Positions 54,686 through 62,075 are shown, counted from the stretch's first letter. The stretch: DNA of 64,000 nucleotides from Pseudanabaena sp. ABRG5-3 (GCF_003967015.1 NZ_AP017560.1:434001-498000); one strand, 5' to 3'. Notes: generated by a model from the letters alone, not told the origin. Program-made: numbers and translations.

Positions 54686-55279
54686 CTACTTAAACAAATA
54701 TTCGATCGCACAAACGCGACACATTTGCCAACGCGATATTTCGCCTGTCAATGCAGGGCGATCGCATCGCGGACATTTAGGCATCTGATTGGTTCTCAGT
54801 TTCATCACTTCCTGCCAACGCTGAAAGGCTTCACTCGCAGTTTCAGGGGGTTTAGGGATATTTTCTAGCTTCTGACCTTTTAACTTTTTGGTAACTAGTT
54901 CAGGCGCGATCGCAGGTAAATAACTGGGATGATCTGCTGCTACCACCTTTTGCTCTTTCAAGGTTTGCTGCTGTGTTGCCCATTTTGCCGTCGAAAAATG
55001 TATATCCGCGATCGCCAAACTATTGCCACTGCCTAACAAAGCATTAATTTTCGCTAAAAGGCGTACTCGCTCAAAGGTAAGCGCTTGCGACCACACAGGA
55101 CTAGATACCGCCACCTGCAAAGACTTTTGATAGACCCCAATCGGACAGGTTTGCTTAGCTACTGACTCGCCGACAATTTCTGCCCATTTCTCAACAATCA
55201 GCAAATATTGACAGCGCTGCTGCCAACTCGTGCGCGACTGAATGTCATGCAAAATATTGGGTAATCCTGTTAGGGGCAT
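54686..55279 (-). CDS. DUF721/DciA-like protein with C-terminal zinc ribbon
   Basis: 197 residues from ATG 55279 (the frame also has an ATG three codons before). Residues 10-100 have the DUF721 pattern (IVEKWAEIVGESVAKQT...LQVAVSSPVWSQALTFERVRLLAKIN), the KH-like fold of DciA, the loader of replicative helicase DnaB in most bacteria. Cyanobacteria lack DnaC, so a DciA role in replication is reasonable. The tail carries CPRCDRPALTG...CRVCAIEY, a four-cysteine zinc ribbon not seen in classical DciA. The stop TAG sits at the edge of an intergenic repeat. Confidence 0.75.
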   Translation of the reverse strand: MPLTGLPNILHDIQSRTSWQQRCQYLLIVEKWAEIVGESVAKQTCPIGVYQKSLQVAVSSPVWSQALTFERVRLLAKINALLGSGNSLAIADIHFSTAKWATQQQTLKEQKVVAADHPSYLPAIAPELVTKKLKGQKLENIPKPPETASEAFQRWQEVMKLRTNQMPKCPRCDRPALTGEISRWQMCRVCAIEYLFK

Positions 55280-55329
55280 GATCGTCAACCAAACACAATT
55301 TTTGCTGTAGATGAAGCATCACTATTACT

Positions 55330-55362
55330 AAAACTAAAAATGGCTATACCATTTTTAGTTTT
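55330..55362. repeat. Perfect 14-bp palindrome
   Basis: Arms 55330-55343 and 55349-55362, loop CTATA, in the divergent gap upstream of the DciA-like gene. Confidence 0.6.
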
Positions 55363-55477
55363 AAAAACCTTACTGGATTTGGTTTTTAATTCATAAAAGC
55401 ATTCTCACACTTTTGTGAACTTGGTATAAGCATCATCAGTTCTAAGATTATAGCAATGTAAGTTTTGCTCAAGACAT

Positions 55478-55532
55478 AAAACCCAAGAAGAGAATGGCGG
55501 CGCGAAGCGCCGCCATTCTCTTCTTGGGTTTT
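55478..55532. repeat. Perfect 26-bp palindrome with GAA loop
   Basis: Arms 55478-55503 and 55507-55532 are exact inverted copies around GAA (tip GCGC-GAA-GCGC), the longest simple hairpin in the window. It lies in the 358-base gap between divergent genes; besides this and the smaller palindrome at 55330 I see only AT-rich putative promoter sequence (55533-55646), with no clear regulatory site. Confidence 0.8.
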
Positions 55533-55646
55533 GATTTTGTCCTAACACAAGCGATGGCAACTATAAATAGCGATGCAGAACAAAAATATTCTGGTGGCTG
55601 GAAAACAGCGCTAATATTTAGTCAGAACGTTATATGAGGATTTTCT

Positions 55647-56240
55647 ATGTTTGGAGGCTTATTTCAATCGCGATCGCCAAATAGCGATCGTGTACCCAGA
55701 GGACAAAGGCTAACCAATGGCTTCCCGATCATGACCTATGGAGACACACCAGAAATCAAGCGTCAAGATTGGCAATTTCGAGTCTGGGGACTCGCCACTG
55801 AAAAAACCTTCACATGGGATGACTTTATGGCGATGCCGCAGACTGAATTTACCGCAGATTTCCATTGCGTCACCACATGGTCAAAGCTAGACGTGAAATG
55901 GAAAGGAGTCAAAGTTACTGACTTCTTGAAATATATCGAAGTTGATCCCCAAGCGGTACATCTGATGGAGCATTGCTACGGTGGATATACCACCAATATT
56001 GCAATGGAAGACTTTGTAAGAGAAGAGAATTTCTTTGCGCATACTCTCTTCGATCAACCATTACCCATCGATAATGGTGGTCCAATGCGCCTAGTAGTTC
56101 CCCATCTCTATGCGTGGAAAAGTGCTAAATGGATTAATGGTTTAGAATTTCTCGATAAAATGAAACTTGGTTTCTGGGAACGCAACGGCTATCACCATCG
56201 AGGTGAACCCTTTGCGGAAGAAAGATATAGCTCGTTTTAA
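55647..56240 (+). CDS. Sulfite-oxidase-like molybdopterin oxidoreductase
   Basis: 197 residues, the length of the stand-alone sulfite oxidase-like family. Molybdenum-ligand cysteine in DFHCVTTWS; FRVWGL at the first strand; HCYGGYTTNIAMEDF and PLPIDNGGPMRLVVPHLYAWKSAKWINGL are characteristic of the fold. It lacks a Tat signal, a heme domain and a dimerisation domain, so it is not a classical sulfite oxidase; the substrate is unknown. ATG 55647 is clear. A 175-base stretch separates it from two small membrane protein genes. Confidence 0.9.
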   Translation: MFGGLFQSRSPNSDRVPRGQRLTNGFPIMTYGDTPEIKRQDWQFRVWGLATEKTFTWDDFMAMPQTEFTADFHCVTTWSKLDVKWKGVKVTDFLKYIEVDPQAVHLMEHCYGGYTTNIAMEDFVREENFFAHTLFDQPLPIDNGGPMRLVVPHLYAWKSAKWINGLEFLDKMKLGFWERNGYHHRGEPFAEERYSSF

Positions 56241-56415
56241 CTACATTCAGCAAAATTTTGCATTGCAACATTTTGCTGGAATTACTAGCTGTGATCAATA
56301 TCACACATCTCTAGTAATCACAATTACGCAACAATTAAGGCTTGCATCACGTCCTAGCTTCAAGAAAAGCCCGATACTAAGTACATCAAGAGTTAAGGAA
56401 GTGAGGAGCAAGGTA

Positions 56416-56508
56416 ATGTCAGTATTTCATTTTGGTAGATTCATTCTCAAGTTCTACGCTGGTTCGATCGCTGTTTTAGTTTTGGCAAATGCTCTTTCTA
56501 CCCTCTAA
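56416..56508 (+). CDS. Small single-span membrane protein, 30 residues (first of a tandem pair)
   Basis: Short open frame with a good ribosome site (AGGAG 56404-56408, seven bases before ATG). A polar start (MSVFHFGRF) precedes one hydrophobic helix ending in SIAVLVLANA and STL. It matches its neighbour at 56523-56615 at 13 of 30 positions, including the whole IAxLVLANA motif, which argues strongly for a real, duplicated gene. I do not recognise the family; it is not PetN, PsbM, PsbT, NdhP or CydX by sequence. The longer frame that reaches it from 56167 overlaps the molybdoenzyme gene and is not needed. Confidence 0.7.
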   Translation: MSVFHFGRFILKFYAGSIAVLVLANALSTL

Positions 56509-56522
56509 ATCCCTACAGAACA

Positions 56523-56615
56523 ATGACTATATTTGATGTTCTAGTTTTCTCAGCTAAGTTTTTTATCAGCACGATCGCTCTTTTAGTCCTAGCGAATGCT
56601 GCCAACAGTTTTTAA
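56523..56615 (+). CDS. Small single-span membrane protein, 30 residues (second of a tandem pair)
   Basis: Begins 14 bases after the first copy, same length (30 residues). Shares M-x-x-F, F9, K12-F13, then I-A-x-L-V-L-A-N-A. The charge distribution (Lys12 before the helix) suggests one transmembrane span. It is followed at 56639 by a terminator, so both would be made from one short transcript. Function unknown; a subunit or assembly factor of a membrane complex is the usual role of such proteins. Confidence 0.7.
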   Translation: MTIFDVLVFSAKFFISTIALLVLANAANSF

Positions 56616-56638
56616 GTTGTTCTCCTCTAAAAGTTATT

Positions 56639-56674
56639 AGCACCTTACTCGATTGCGGGTTGGGTGCTTTTTTG
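56639..56674 (+). terminator. Rho-independent terminator of the small-protein pair
   Basis: AGCACC (56639-56644) pairs with GGTGCT (56663-56668), with additional ACCC/GGGT-type pairing possible inside, followed immediately by a T-run. It ends the transcript of the two small membrane proteins. Confidence 0.75.
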
Positions 56675-56706
56675 TATAGGCAATGCGATGACTGTTAGCG
56701 ATAAAG

Positions 56707-56812
56707 GGCTGGTCTGATTCTAGTTGCCATTCCCAGATTCAGATCGAGAGCGATCGCAGATAGAGAGGTTCGGATTCGTTGTACTTCCATTGTGATTTGT
56801 AAAGTAATGCTA
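56707..56812 (-). pseudogene. TPR-repeat gene fragment 1
   Basis: On the minus strand this reads as one kinesin-light-chain-type TPR unit (ALLYKSQWKYNESEPLYLRS) followed by an in-frame TGA. It is clearly derived from repeats like those of the STAND gene at 59138-61774. No start, no continuation: a gene remnant. Confidence 0.75.
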
Positions 56813-56834
56813 GCCTACAGATCGAGTGCTTAAG

Positions 56835-57071
56835 CTAAGCGGAGATGAGTTGCAATTGAGCAAAAATTGGTAATTCAAAGATATTTTGGGTTTGTAGGCG
56901 TTTAGAGAAAAAGAGGATTTCTAGGTTTTCGATGTTGCCATTTGCTGGATTAAGTCGGGCAATAATTTCATCACCGATTTCTTCGGATTCTTGTTCTGGA
57001 TAGGGTATGCATTGATCGATGTAGAGAATGTCGCCGATCTTGTCATAGCGGATAGTCATGTTGGATTTCAT
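56835..57071 (-). CDS. DUF2283 family protein (possible antitoxin-like partner)
   Basis: 78 residues. MTIRYDKIGDILYIDQ is the DUF2283 signature, followed by EIGDEIIARLNPANGNIENLEIL. These small proteins commonly pair with a small toxin-like gene; here its ATG overlaps the end of the upstream gene by four bases, as in toxin-antitoxin operons. Met5 is an alternative start. Confidence 0.8.
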   Translation of the reverse strand: MKSNMTIRYDKIGDILYIDQCIPYPEQESEEIGDEIIARLNPANGNIENLEILFFSKRLQTQNIFELPIFAQLQLISA

Positions 57072-57349
57072 TGGGAATTACCTCCAGTGATTTTGCGGGC
57101 TGTGTAGGTTGTGATAATCCAATGACGTTTGGTTAGATCATCGGTTACTGTAACAGCAATTAAATATCTCCCTGTCCGAATTGTATCAAAGCTACTGGGA
57201 CGGACTTGATCGGGATTGTCAAGGGTTTCTGCTAGTTCGCTAAGGTAATTGGGAAGGGTTTGCGGATGATTTTGGTTAATGTGCTGTTCGCGCTCTTCAG
57301 TACGCTCAACATTAGAGTTTAGATAGGGACATGAGAAAAAGCGACTCAT
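57068..57349 (-). CDS. Small RNase-toxin-like protein (DUF2283 partner)
   Basis: 93 residues. Motifs HINQNHPQTLPNYLSELAET, PSSFDTIRTGRYLIAVTV and ITTYTARKI follow the pattern of small phage/PBECR-like (barnase-EndoU-colicin-RelE-type) nucleases: a conserved His after the first helix, a K/R strand and T-x-Y near the end. Overlaps the DUF2283 gene by four bases. Its ATG overlaps the TGA of an upstream TPR remnant, so it was once the gene after a TPR protein gene. Function as toxin is inference. Confidence 0.6.
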   Translation of the reverse strand: MSRFFSCPYLNSNVERTEEREQHINQNHPQTLPNYLSELAETLDNPDQVRPSSFDTIRTGRYLIAVTVTDDLTKRHWIITTYTARKITGGNSQ

Positions 57350-57692
57350 GGGGTAGGAGGTTTTGTGTTTAGCAAGAATTCTATAGGAAAACGAGGTTTA
57401 TTGGCTGCACGGATTGTCTGAAGCCAACTAAGCGCTTTTTGAGTTGTCGGATGCTCAGTGCCAAGTTTTTTTTGTAAATCTGGATGGTGTGTTGGATGGA
57501 TTGCAGGGCTTGGGGATGGCATTGGGTATTGTGATAAAGTTCGGCTAAACCAGATAAACTGTTGGCGACAGAGGGATGGTCTGCTCCTAGTTAAAGTTCC
57601 TTGATTTCGAGTGATCGCAGATAGAGAGGTTCGGCTTCGCTGTACTTCCCTTGCGAATCGTAAAGTACTGCAAAATTGTTGAGACTGACAAA
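57346..57692 (-). pseudogene. TPR-repeat gene fragment 2 (C-terminal end, stop plus frameshift)
   Basis: The minus strand encodes NNFAVLYDSQGKYSEAEPLY, then an in-frame TAA, then LGADHPSVANSLSGLAELYH, and after a one-base frameshift KLGTEHPTTQKALSWLQ and a proper C-terminus ending at TGA 57346-57348. It is a decayed end of a TPR protein gene. It fills the 350-base gap between 57349 and 57700. Confidence 0.8.
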
Positions 57693-57699
57693 CCTAAAT

Positions 57700-57921
57700 C
57701 TAGGCAGAAACTAATTGTCTTTCTTTGATAGGGTAATGATATAAAACCATTAATTGTCGTTCTGTTAGAGTTTCAATAGCGTAAGCTTTTCCATTAAGGT
57801 CGCTAAATTCGACTTCAAAGACTTTAGGTTCGTAAACTTCTACAATTGTGCCGACTTGTCCGCGATATAAGTGGCAGTTGGGGACATCTTCTAAGAGTGC
57901 GACTACATCTAGTAATTTCAT
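57700..57921 (-). CDS. DUF4926 family protein
   Basis: 73 residues. LLDVVALLEDVPNCHLYRGQVGTIVEVY...FEVEFSDLNGKAYA is the DUF4926 pattern, a small SH3-like barrel often found beside toxin-antitoxin genes and DUF6883/nuclease genes. It follows the RelE/DUF2281 pair on the same strand, 23 bases downstream. Role unknown. Confidence 0.82.
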   Translation of the reverse strand: MKLLDVVALLEDVPNCHLYRGQVGTIVEVYEPKVFEVEFSDLNGKAYAIETLTERQLMVLYHYPIKERQLVSA

Positions 57922-57944
57922 GATAGATTACTTCTTTTTTCTTG

Positions 57945-58199
57945 CTAGTAGGCATCTTTACGATGACTGACACTTAGCAATAATACAATTAGCTCTCTGT
58001 CTTTAATTTCGTAGATAATGCGATAGTCACCGATCCTGACACGATAGATATTGTCGTAACCTTTAAGCTTTTTGACTCCATTAGGACGAGGATCATCAGC
58101 TAGAGAGCGTAATGTCACGATTAAGCGATCGCGTTCAATTTTTGTGATGTTATCTAGCTGCTTTTGAGCTGGTTTAGGGATGACGATGCGATAGCTCAC
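57945..58199 (-). CDS. RelE/ParE-family toxin
   Basis: 84 residues of the RelE fold: YRIVIPKPAQKQLDNI, GVKKLKGYDNIYRVRIGDYRIIYEI, LIVLLLSVSHRKDAY. The basic R-x-R-x-G-x-Y-R-x-x-Y core and terminal H-R-x-x-x-Y are those of active mRNA-interferase RelE toxins. ATG overlaps the antitoxin stop by four bases. Confidence 0.9.
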   Translation of the reverse strand: MSYRIVIPKPAQKQLDNITKIERDRLIVTLRSLADDPRPNGVKKLKGYDNIYRVRIGDYRIIYEIKDRELIVLLLSVSHRKDAY

Positions 58200-58405
58200 G
58201 CTTGATTTACCTCGTATTGGTCGAGGGTTAAGTAATCACCTGAGAGATAGGCTGTTTGAGAAGCGAGAACATTTTCTTTTTCTTCTGGGGTTATTTCCTC
58301 TTCCGCATAGCGAGATTTGAGAAACAATACGAAGTCAAGAGTTTCTGCTAATAATGATTCAGAAATATTTTCGACTTCTTGAATTAGTTTTTCTTTGATA
58401 GTCAT
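58196..58405 (-). CDS. DUF2281-type antitoxin
   Basis: 69 residues: a helical N-terminus (IKEKLIQEVENISESLLAETLDFVLFLKSRYAEE) with recognisable LDFVLFLKSRY and an acidic tail that would neutralise the RelE toxin encoded immediately downstream. Typical order, antitoxin first. Confidence 0.85.
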   Translation of the reverse strand: MTIKEKLIQEVENISESLLAETLDFVLFLKSRYAEEEITPEEKENVLASQTAYLSGDYLTLDQYEVNQA

Positions 58406-58436
58406 TGTTTTTAGGTGATCTGTTTATCTTTTTATT

Positions 58437-58520
58437 TTACATGGCATCACGGATCTCCTGAAGCCGACCGATCGCTTTTTGAGTTGTCGGGATGGTCTGT
58501 TCCTAGTTCTTGACTAATGC
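58437..58520 (-). pseudogene. TPR-repeat gene fragment 3 (C-terminal end)
   Basis: Minus-strand LGTDHP followed by a one-base shift and TTQKAIGRLQEIRDAM-stop, homologous to the C-terminal tail found in fragment 2. Located between the RelE operon and the ParD/ParE pair. Confidence 0.7.
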
Positions 58521-58560
58521 TAAAATTATTGGCAGTACTTTATTCATCTTGAAAAGGTTT

Positions 58561-58803
58561 ATGAATGTAAGTTTTCCAATACCACAAGAACTTGAGTCTT
58601 ATGTTCAAGGACAGATTCAGTCTGGAACTTATAATACTGTGGCGGATTATTTTCTGGCTTTGCTGAACCAAGATCGTCAGAGGAAGGAGGCTCAGACAAA
58701 ACTAGTGAGTTTGTTACAAGAAGGTTTGAACTCAGAGGCTGAACTGGTAACTTCAGCTTATTGGCAAGATCTGCGATTGTCGGTACTTGGAACAGAGCAA
58801 TAG
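58561..58803 (+). CDS. ParD-like antitoxin
   Basis: 80 residues from ATG 58561. SFPIPQELESYVQGQIQSGTYNTVADYFLALL is the CopG/ParD ribbon-helix-helix pattern (core GTYNTVADYFLALL); the C-terminal tail would wrap the toxin. Five bases separate it from the toxin gene. The frame extends 17 codons upstream over TPR debris, which I exclude. Confidence 0.87.
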   Translation: MNVSFPIPQELESYVQGQIQSGTYNTVADYFLALLNQDRQRKEAQTKLVSLLQEGLNSEAELVTSAYWQDLRLSVLGTEQ

Positions 58804-58808
58804 CAGGT

Positions 58809-59141
58809 ATGGCTTTTTCGATAATTGTTCGAGATCGCGCTACCCAAGATATCAGGCGACAGGCAAATTATATTTTAGCGATGGGAAATCGAGATGCGGC
58901 TGAAAGGTTTCTAGAATTTGCTGAGTATGCTTTCGCGCAGCTAGCGATAACTCCCAATATGGGTAGGGTTGTGCCATTAATTTTGTCTGAGATGGGAACA
59001 ATTCGTCAGTGGCGGATTAAGAATTTTAAGGATTATTTGATTTTTTACAAGGTTCTAGAAGAGCGAGTCGAAGTTCTAAGAGTTTTGCATGGTATGAGAG
59101 ACTTAGAGGAGCTTTTGCCTTTTTTAGATGAAGAAGTTTAA
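58809..59141 (+). CDS. ParE-family toxin
   Basis: 110 residues from ATG 58809. IIVRDRATQDIRRQANYIL, PNMGRVVPLI, IRQWRIKNFKDYLIFYKV and VEVLRVLHGMRDLEELL match ParE gyrase-poison toxins. Its last four bases overlap the end of the convergent STAND gene. Confidence 0.88.
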   Translation: MAFSIIVRDRATQDIRRQANYILAMGNRDAAERFLEFAEYAFAQLAITPNMGRVVPLILSEMGTIRQWRIKNFKDYLIFYKVLEERVEVLRVLHGMRDLEELLPFLDEEV

Positions 59142-61774
59142 TTCATATCTTTGCCCATAGCCTCATAATTTTGGCGGACTGTTACTGTATTGGGATGTTC
59201 GGAACCAAGGGCTTTCTCAAGAATTTGGATAGCTCGCACATAGAGAGGTTCGGCTTCGCTGTACTTCCCTTGGGAATCGTAAAGTCCTGCGAGATTGTTG
59301 AGACTGTTGGAGACAGATGGATGGTCTGCTCCTAGTTGGATCTCCCTGATCGAGAGCGATCGCACATAGAGCTGTTCGGCTTCGCTGTACTTCCCTTGTG
59401 ATTTGTAAAGTAATGCGAGATTGTTGAGACTGGTGGCGATATCGGGATGGTCTGTTCCTAATTGGCGTTCCCTGATTTCGATTGATCGCACATAGAGAGG
59501 TTCAGCTTCGCTATATTTCCCTTGCGAATAGTAAAGTCCTGCGAGATTGTTGAGACTTTGGGCGACATCGGGATGGTCTGCTCCTAGTCGGCGTTCCCTG
59601 ATTTTGATTGATCGCACATAGAGCTGTTCGGCTTCGCTGTACTTCCCTTGCGAGTCGTAAAGTGCTGCGAGGTTGTTGAGACTTTCGGCGACATCGGGAT
59701 GGTCTGCTCCTAGTTGGCGTTCCTTGATTTTGATTGATCGCACATAGAGAGGTTCGGCTTTGATGTACTTCCCTTGCGCTTGGTAAAGTCCTGCGAGATT
59801 GTTGAGACTTTGGGCGACATCGGGATGGTCTGCTCCTAGTTGGCGTTCCCTGATTTCGAGCGATCGCACATAGAGAGGTTCGGCTTCGCTGTACTTCCCT
59901 TGATAACCGTAGAGCAATCCCAATCTGTTGAGATAGGAAGCCAATGTGAGATGACTTGCTTTAATTTCGGCAATTTTGACGGCTTCTTCGGCGGGAGGAA
60001 TACCAGCGCTATAGTTGCCTAATTCACGAAACAAACCAGCGATCTGGTGAAGATATCCCGCTAAAATCATACTGTTCTTAGGCAGAGCCACCCACGCTTG
60101 CTCGATCGCCTTCTGAAAACCCTTAATCGCCTCATCAAAATAACTTTGAGCCGCCGCAGATTCTCCCTTAGCCAAAGCCGCCTTAGCCCGATCGTGAGTA
60201 CTTTGCGCTTGGCGATAAGTTGCCTCAAAAATTGGTGCTTGGTTTAACCGAAAACTCCCACCAATGAGATTATTTTTTTGCAGTTTATAGGTACTGACTA
60301 AAGCAGGATTTGTAGCGGATTTGAGTCTGTCTTCGACAAATTTTTGAGCCGATGCAAAATGTGGGCGCAAGGGTTGCCATGCTGTCACCAGATCCCAATC
60401 CGCAAACGCAGGAATCTCATTAGCGCGATCGCTTAGCCCTCGCAACCATGCATCTTGCCAACCTTCGCGATCGCCATCCTGCCATTGCCCACTCAAAAAC
60501 TCATGCACCAGCCGATGCAAGCGGAAAACCCTCCCGCGTTCGACAACTTGCAACAAACTCGACACTCGCAGCGCAATCCTACCATCACTTAGATTACGAA
60601 TTGGGGCAAAAGTAACGGGAGCAGCGATCGCCGTTTTTTTCCAAAAAGGAAATAGTAAACCCACCAACTGACCGAAAGAATCCCAAAACCTTTGCCACCA
60701 ACCTTTGCGAACGGTCGGCGCAGCGGACTGTTGTGGATAGGCTTCCACCACCGCCTCCACCAACTCCCAAGGCAAATTTATTGGCTCAAACAAACTCAAA
60801 ACTCGCCCAAGCTGTTGGGCATCAGGAGACAAATTTTGCCAACTCATCGCTAGTGCTGCCTGTACACCCTGTTCTGCATTCTGGCGCGTATCAAGGCGAT
60901 CGGGTTTCAGTGCATCACTGGCTAACCCATGCTCTTCCAAAGTAGCGATCGCCATCGATAAAGTGCGATCGGGGCTACTCAACCAACTCCCCACCAAAGT
61001 CAGCGCCAAGGGCAAACATCCCAAGCGATCGCACAGACTCGCCGCAAGCTCTGGATCGTCAATCACGGGGTGCAAGTCTTCATCCTCATCATCGCCTTCA
61101 TCTGGATCAGCCCATTGTCTCAACACCTGCACCGCCGCCACAGTAGTCAGTTGCTCAATTTCTAGCATCACCAAGTTATTTCGCAACTGCGATCGCGAAG
61201 TCAGCACAAACCGAAACGGACAGCGATCGCCCGAAATCTTGGGTAAATAGGGTACGACCTGAGTCTGATAGTCCGTCACATCATCAATAACGATTAGAGC
61301 CAATCGATCCGCACCACAAAATTTTTGCCATGCTTGCCAACCTTCTGCTACTTGCGCCTTTAAGGTTCGCTCATATCGTAAATCTCGATCTTCACAAAAC
61401 CTCGGCTGCATAAAATCCCTGATCTCTTCTCCAAACTTCAACCCATCAACAATCCCCACGCCACCAGTAAAATCATCCAAATGCAATCTGGCATATTGCC
61501 ACGCCAGTTTGCTTTTACCCATCCCCGCCAGCCCAGTAATTAACACCATCGGCAAATCTTTCACTTGCTGAGATTGCACTTGCAACAACCCATGCAACTG
61601 CTCTAAGTCAGCCTCACGCCCCACAAAAATACTCGCGCCATAAAACTCGCGATCGTCCAGATTGTTATAAAAGCCTTGGTCATGGGTAAATTTTTCGGAT
61701 CGGGAGTAGTTGAAATAATTGTGTTGTGTATTGCCAGTACCGCCTTGATTGACATTAATTTCGGGATTGCTCAC
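59138..61774 (-). CDS. STAND NTPase (NB-ARC) with C-terminal TPR sensor and N-terminal Q/N/G amyloid-like motif
   Basis: 878 residues. Residues 6-23 carry INVNQGGTGNTQHNYFNY, similar to the C-terminus of the small protein encoded upstream. NB-ARC follows: Walker A GLAGMGKSK (81-89), Walker B LALIVIDDV (159-167), LTSR (192-195), GCLPLAL (253-259). A winged-helix/ARC2 region runs to about 600, then six 42-residue TPRs (608-859; AEPLYVRS, LGADHPDVAQSLNNLAGLY) and a short cap. Such proteins oligomerise on ligand binding to the repeats, like NLRs. No effector domain is fused; the amyloid-like motif would recruit one. Its start overlaps the upstream HicB-like gene by 20 bases. The repeats are near-identical and can recombine. 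Confidence 0.9.
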   Translation of the reverse strand: MSNPEINVNQGGTGNTQHNYFNYSRSEKFTHDQGFYNNLDDREFYGASIFVGREADLEQLHGLLQVQSQQVKDLPMVLITGLAGMGKSKLAWQYARLHLDDFTGGVGIVDGLKFGEEIRDFMQPRFCEDRDLRYERTLKAQVAEGWQAWQKFCGADRLALIVIDDVTDYQTQVVPYLPKISGDRCPFRFVLTSRSQLRNNLVMLEIEQLTTVAAVQVLRQWADPDEGDDEDEDLHPVIDDPELAASLCDRLGCLPLALTLVGSWLSSPDRTLSMAIATLEEHGLASDALKPDRLDTRQNAEQGVQAALAMSWQNLSPDAQQLGRVLSLFEPINLPWELVEAVVEAYPQQSAAPTVRKGWWQRFWDSFGQLVGLLFPFWKKTAIAAPVTFAPIRNLSDGRIALRVSSLLQVVERGRVFRLHRLVHEFLSGQWQDGDREGWQDAWLRGLSDRANEIPAFADWDLVTAWQPLRPHFASAQKFVEDRLKSATNPALVSTYKLQKNNLIGGSFRLNQAPIFEATYRQAQSTHDRAKAALAKGESAAAQSYFDEAIKGFQKAIEQAWVALPKNSMILAGYLHQIAGLFRELGNYSAGIPPAEEAVKIAEIKASHLTLASYLNRLGLLYGYQGKYSEAEPLYVRSLEIRERQLGADHPDVAQSLNNLAGLYQAQGKYIKAEPLYVRSIKIKERQLGADHPDVAESLNNLAALYDSQGKYSEAEQLYVRSIKIRERRLGADHPDVAQSLNNLAGLYYSQGKYSEAEPLYVRSIEIRERQLGTDHPDIATSLNNLALLYKSQGKYSEAEQLYVRSLSIREIQLGADHPSVSNSLNNLAGLYDSQGKYSEAEPLYVRAIQILEKALGSEHPNTVTVRQNYEAMGKDMN
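59198..59953 (-). repeat. Six tandem 126-bp units encoding TPRs
   Basis: The units of the STAND gene are highly similar at DNA level (recurring ATAGAG...GTTCGGCTTCGCTGTACTTCCC). They are the source family of the three TPR fragments at 56707, 57346 and 58437. Confidence 0.85.
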
Positions 61775-62075
61775 GACTCACCCCTTGCAAATCAGCGATC
61801 AAACTTGACACAGAAATATGCGTTAAATAAAACTCTTCACCCTCGGAATCGCGCAAAGCATCCAAATAGGCATCAATTCCACGCGGTTTTGGTAACTCAT
61901 CGATATCAGCAAGATGTAGACCCAAAGCCGATCGCATTAATTTTGTCGTATCTTCTAAAGTCTCACCCGTAGCTATACAACCCGCCACATCAGGCGAATA
62001 TGCCGAAAACCCAGTGTCACTTTTTTTCAAGACGATGAGATATTGGTCAATCAAATCGCATACTTTTGTGGTCAT
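61755..62075 (-). CDS. HicB-like antitoxin-family protein
   Basis: 106 residues. YLIVLKKSDTGFSAYSPDVAGCIATGETLEDTTKLMRSAL matches the HicB partial-RNase-H fold (core FSAYSPDVAGCIATG). There is no DNA-binding domain or adjacent hicA toxin. It lies between the small effector-like gene (overlap 4 bases) and the STAND gene (overlap 20 bases), so it is co-translated with both and may regulate or buffer them. Confidence 0.85.
   Translation of the reverse strand: MTTKVCDLIDQYLIVLKKSDTGFSAYSPDVAGCIATGETLEDTTKLMRSALGLHLADIDELPKPRGIDAYLDALRDSEGEEFYLTHISVSSLIADLQGVSREQSRN

Noticed and set aside
4501-55540. Possible CRISPR arrays from repeated palindromes
   Set aside because: The palindromes are dispersed, differ in stem sequence and are not spaced with unique spacers.
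56167-56508. A 113-codon frame overlapping the end of the molybdoenzyme gene
   Set aside because: Only its last 30 codons look coding and they have their own ribosome site and a tandem paralogue; the upstream part is an out-of-frame shadow.
57346-58520. TPR fragments as intact small genes
   Set aside because: In-frame stops and one-base shifts interrupt them, and they lack starts.
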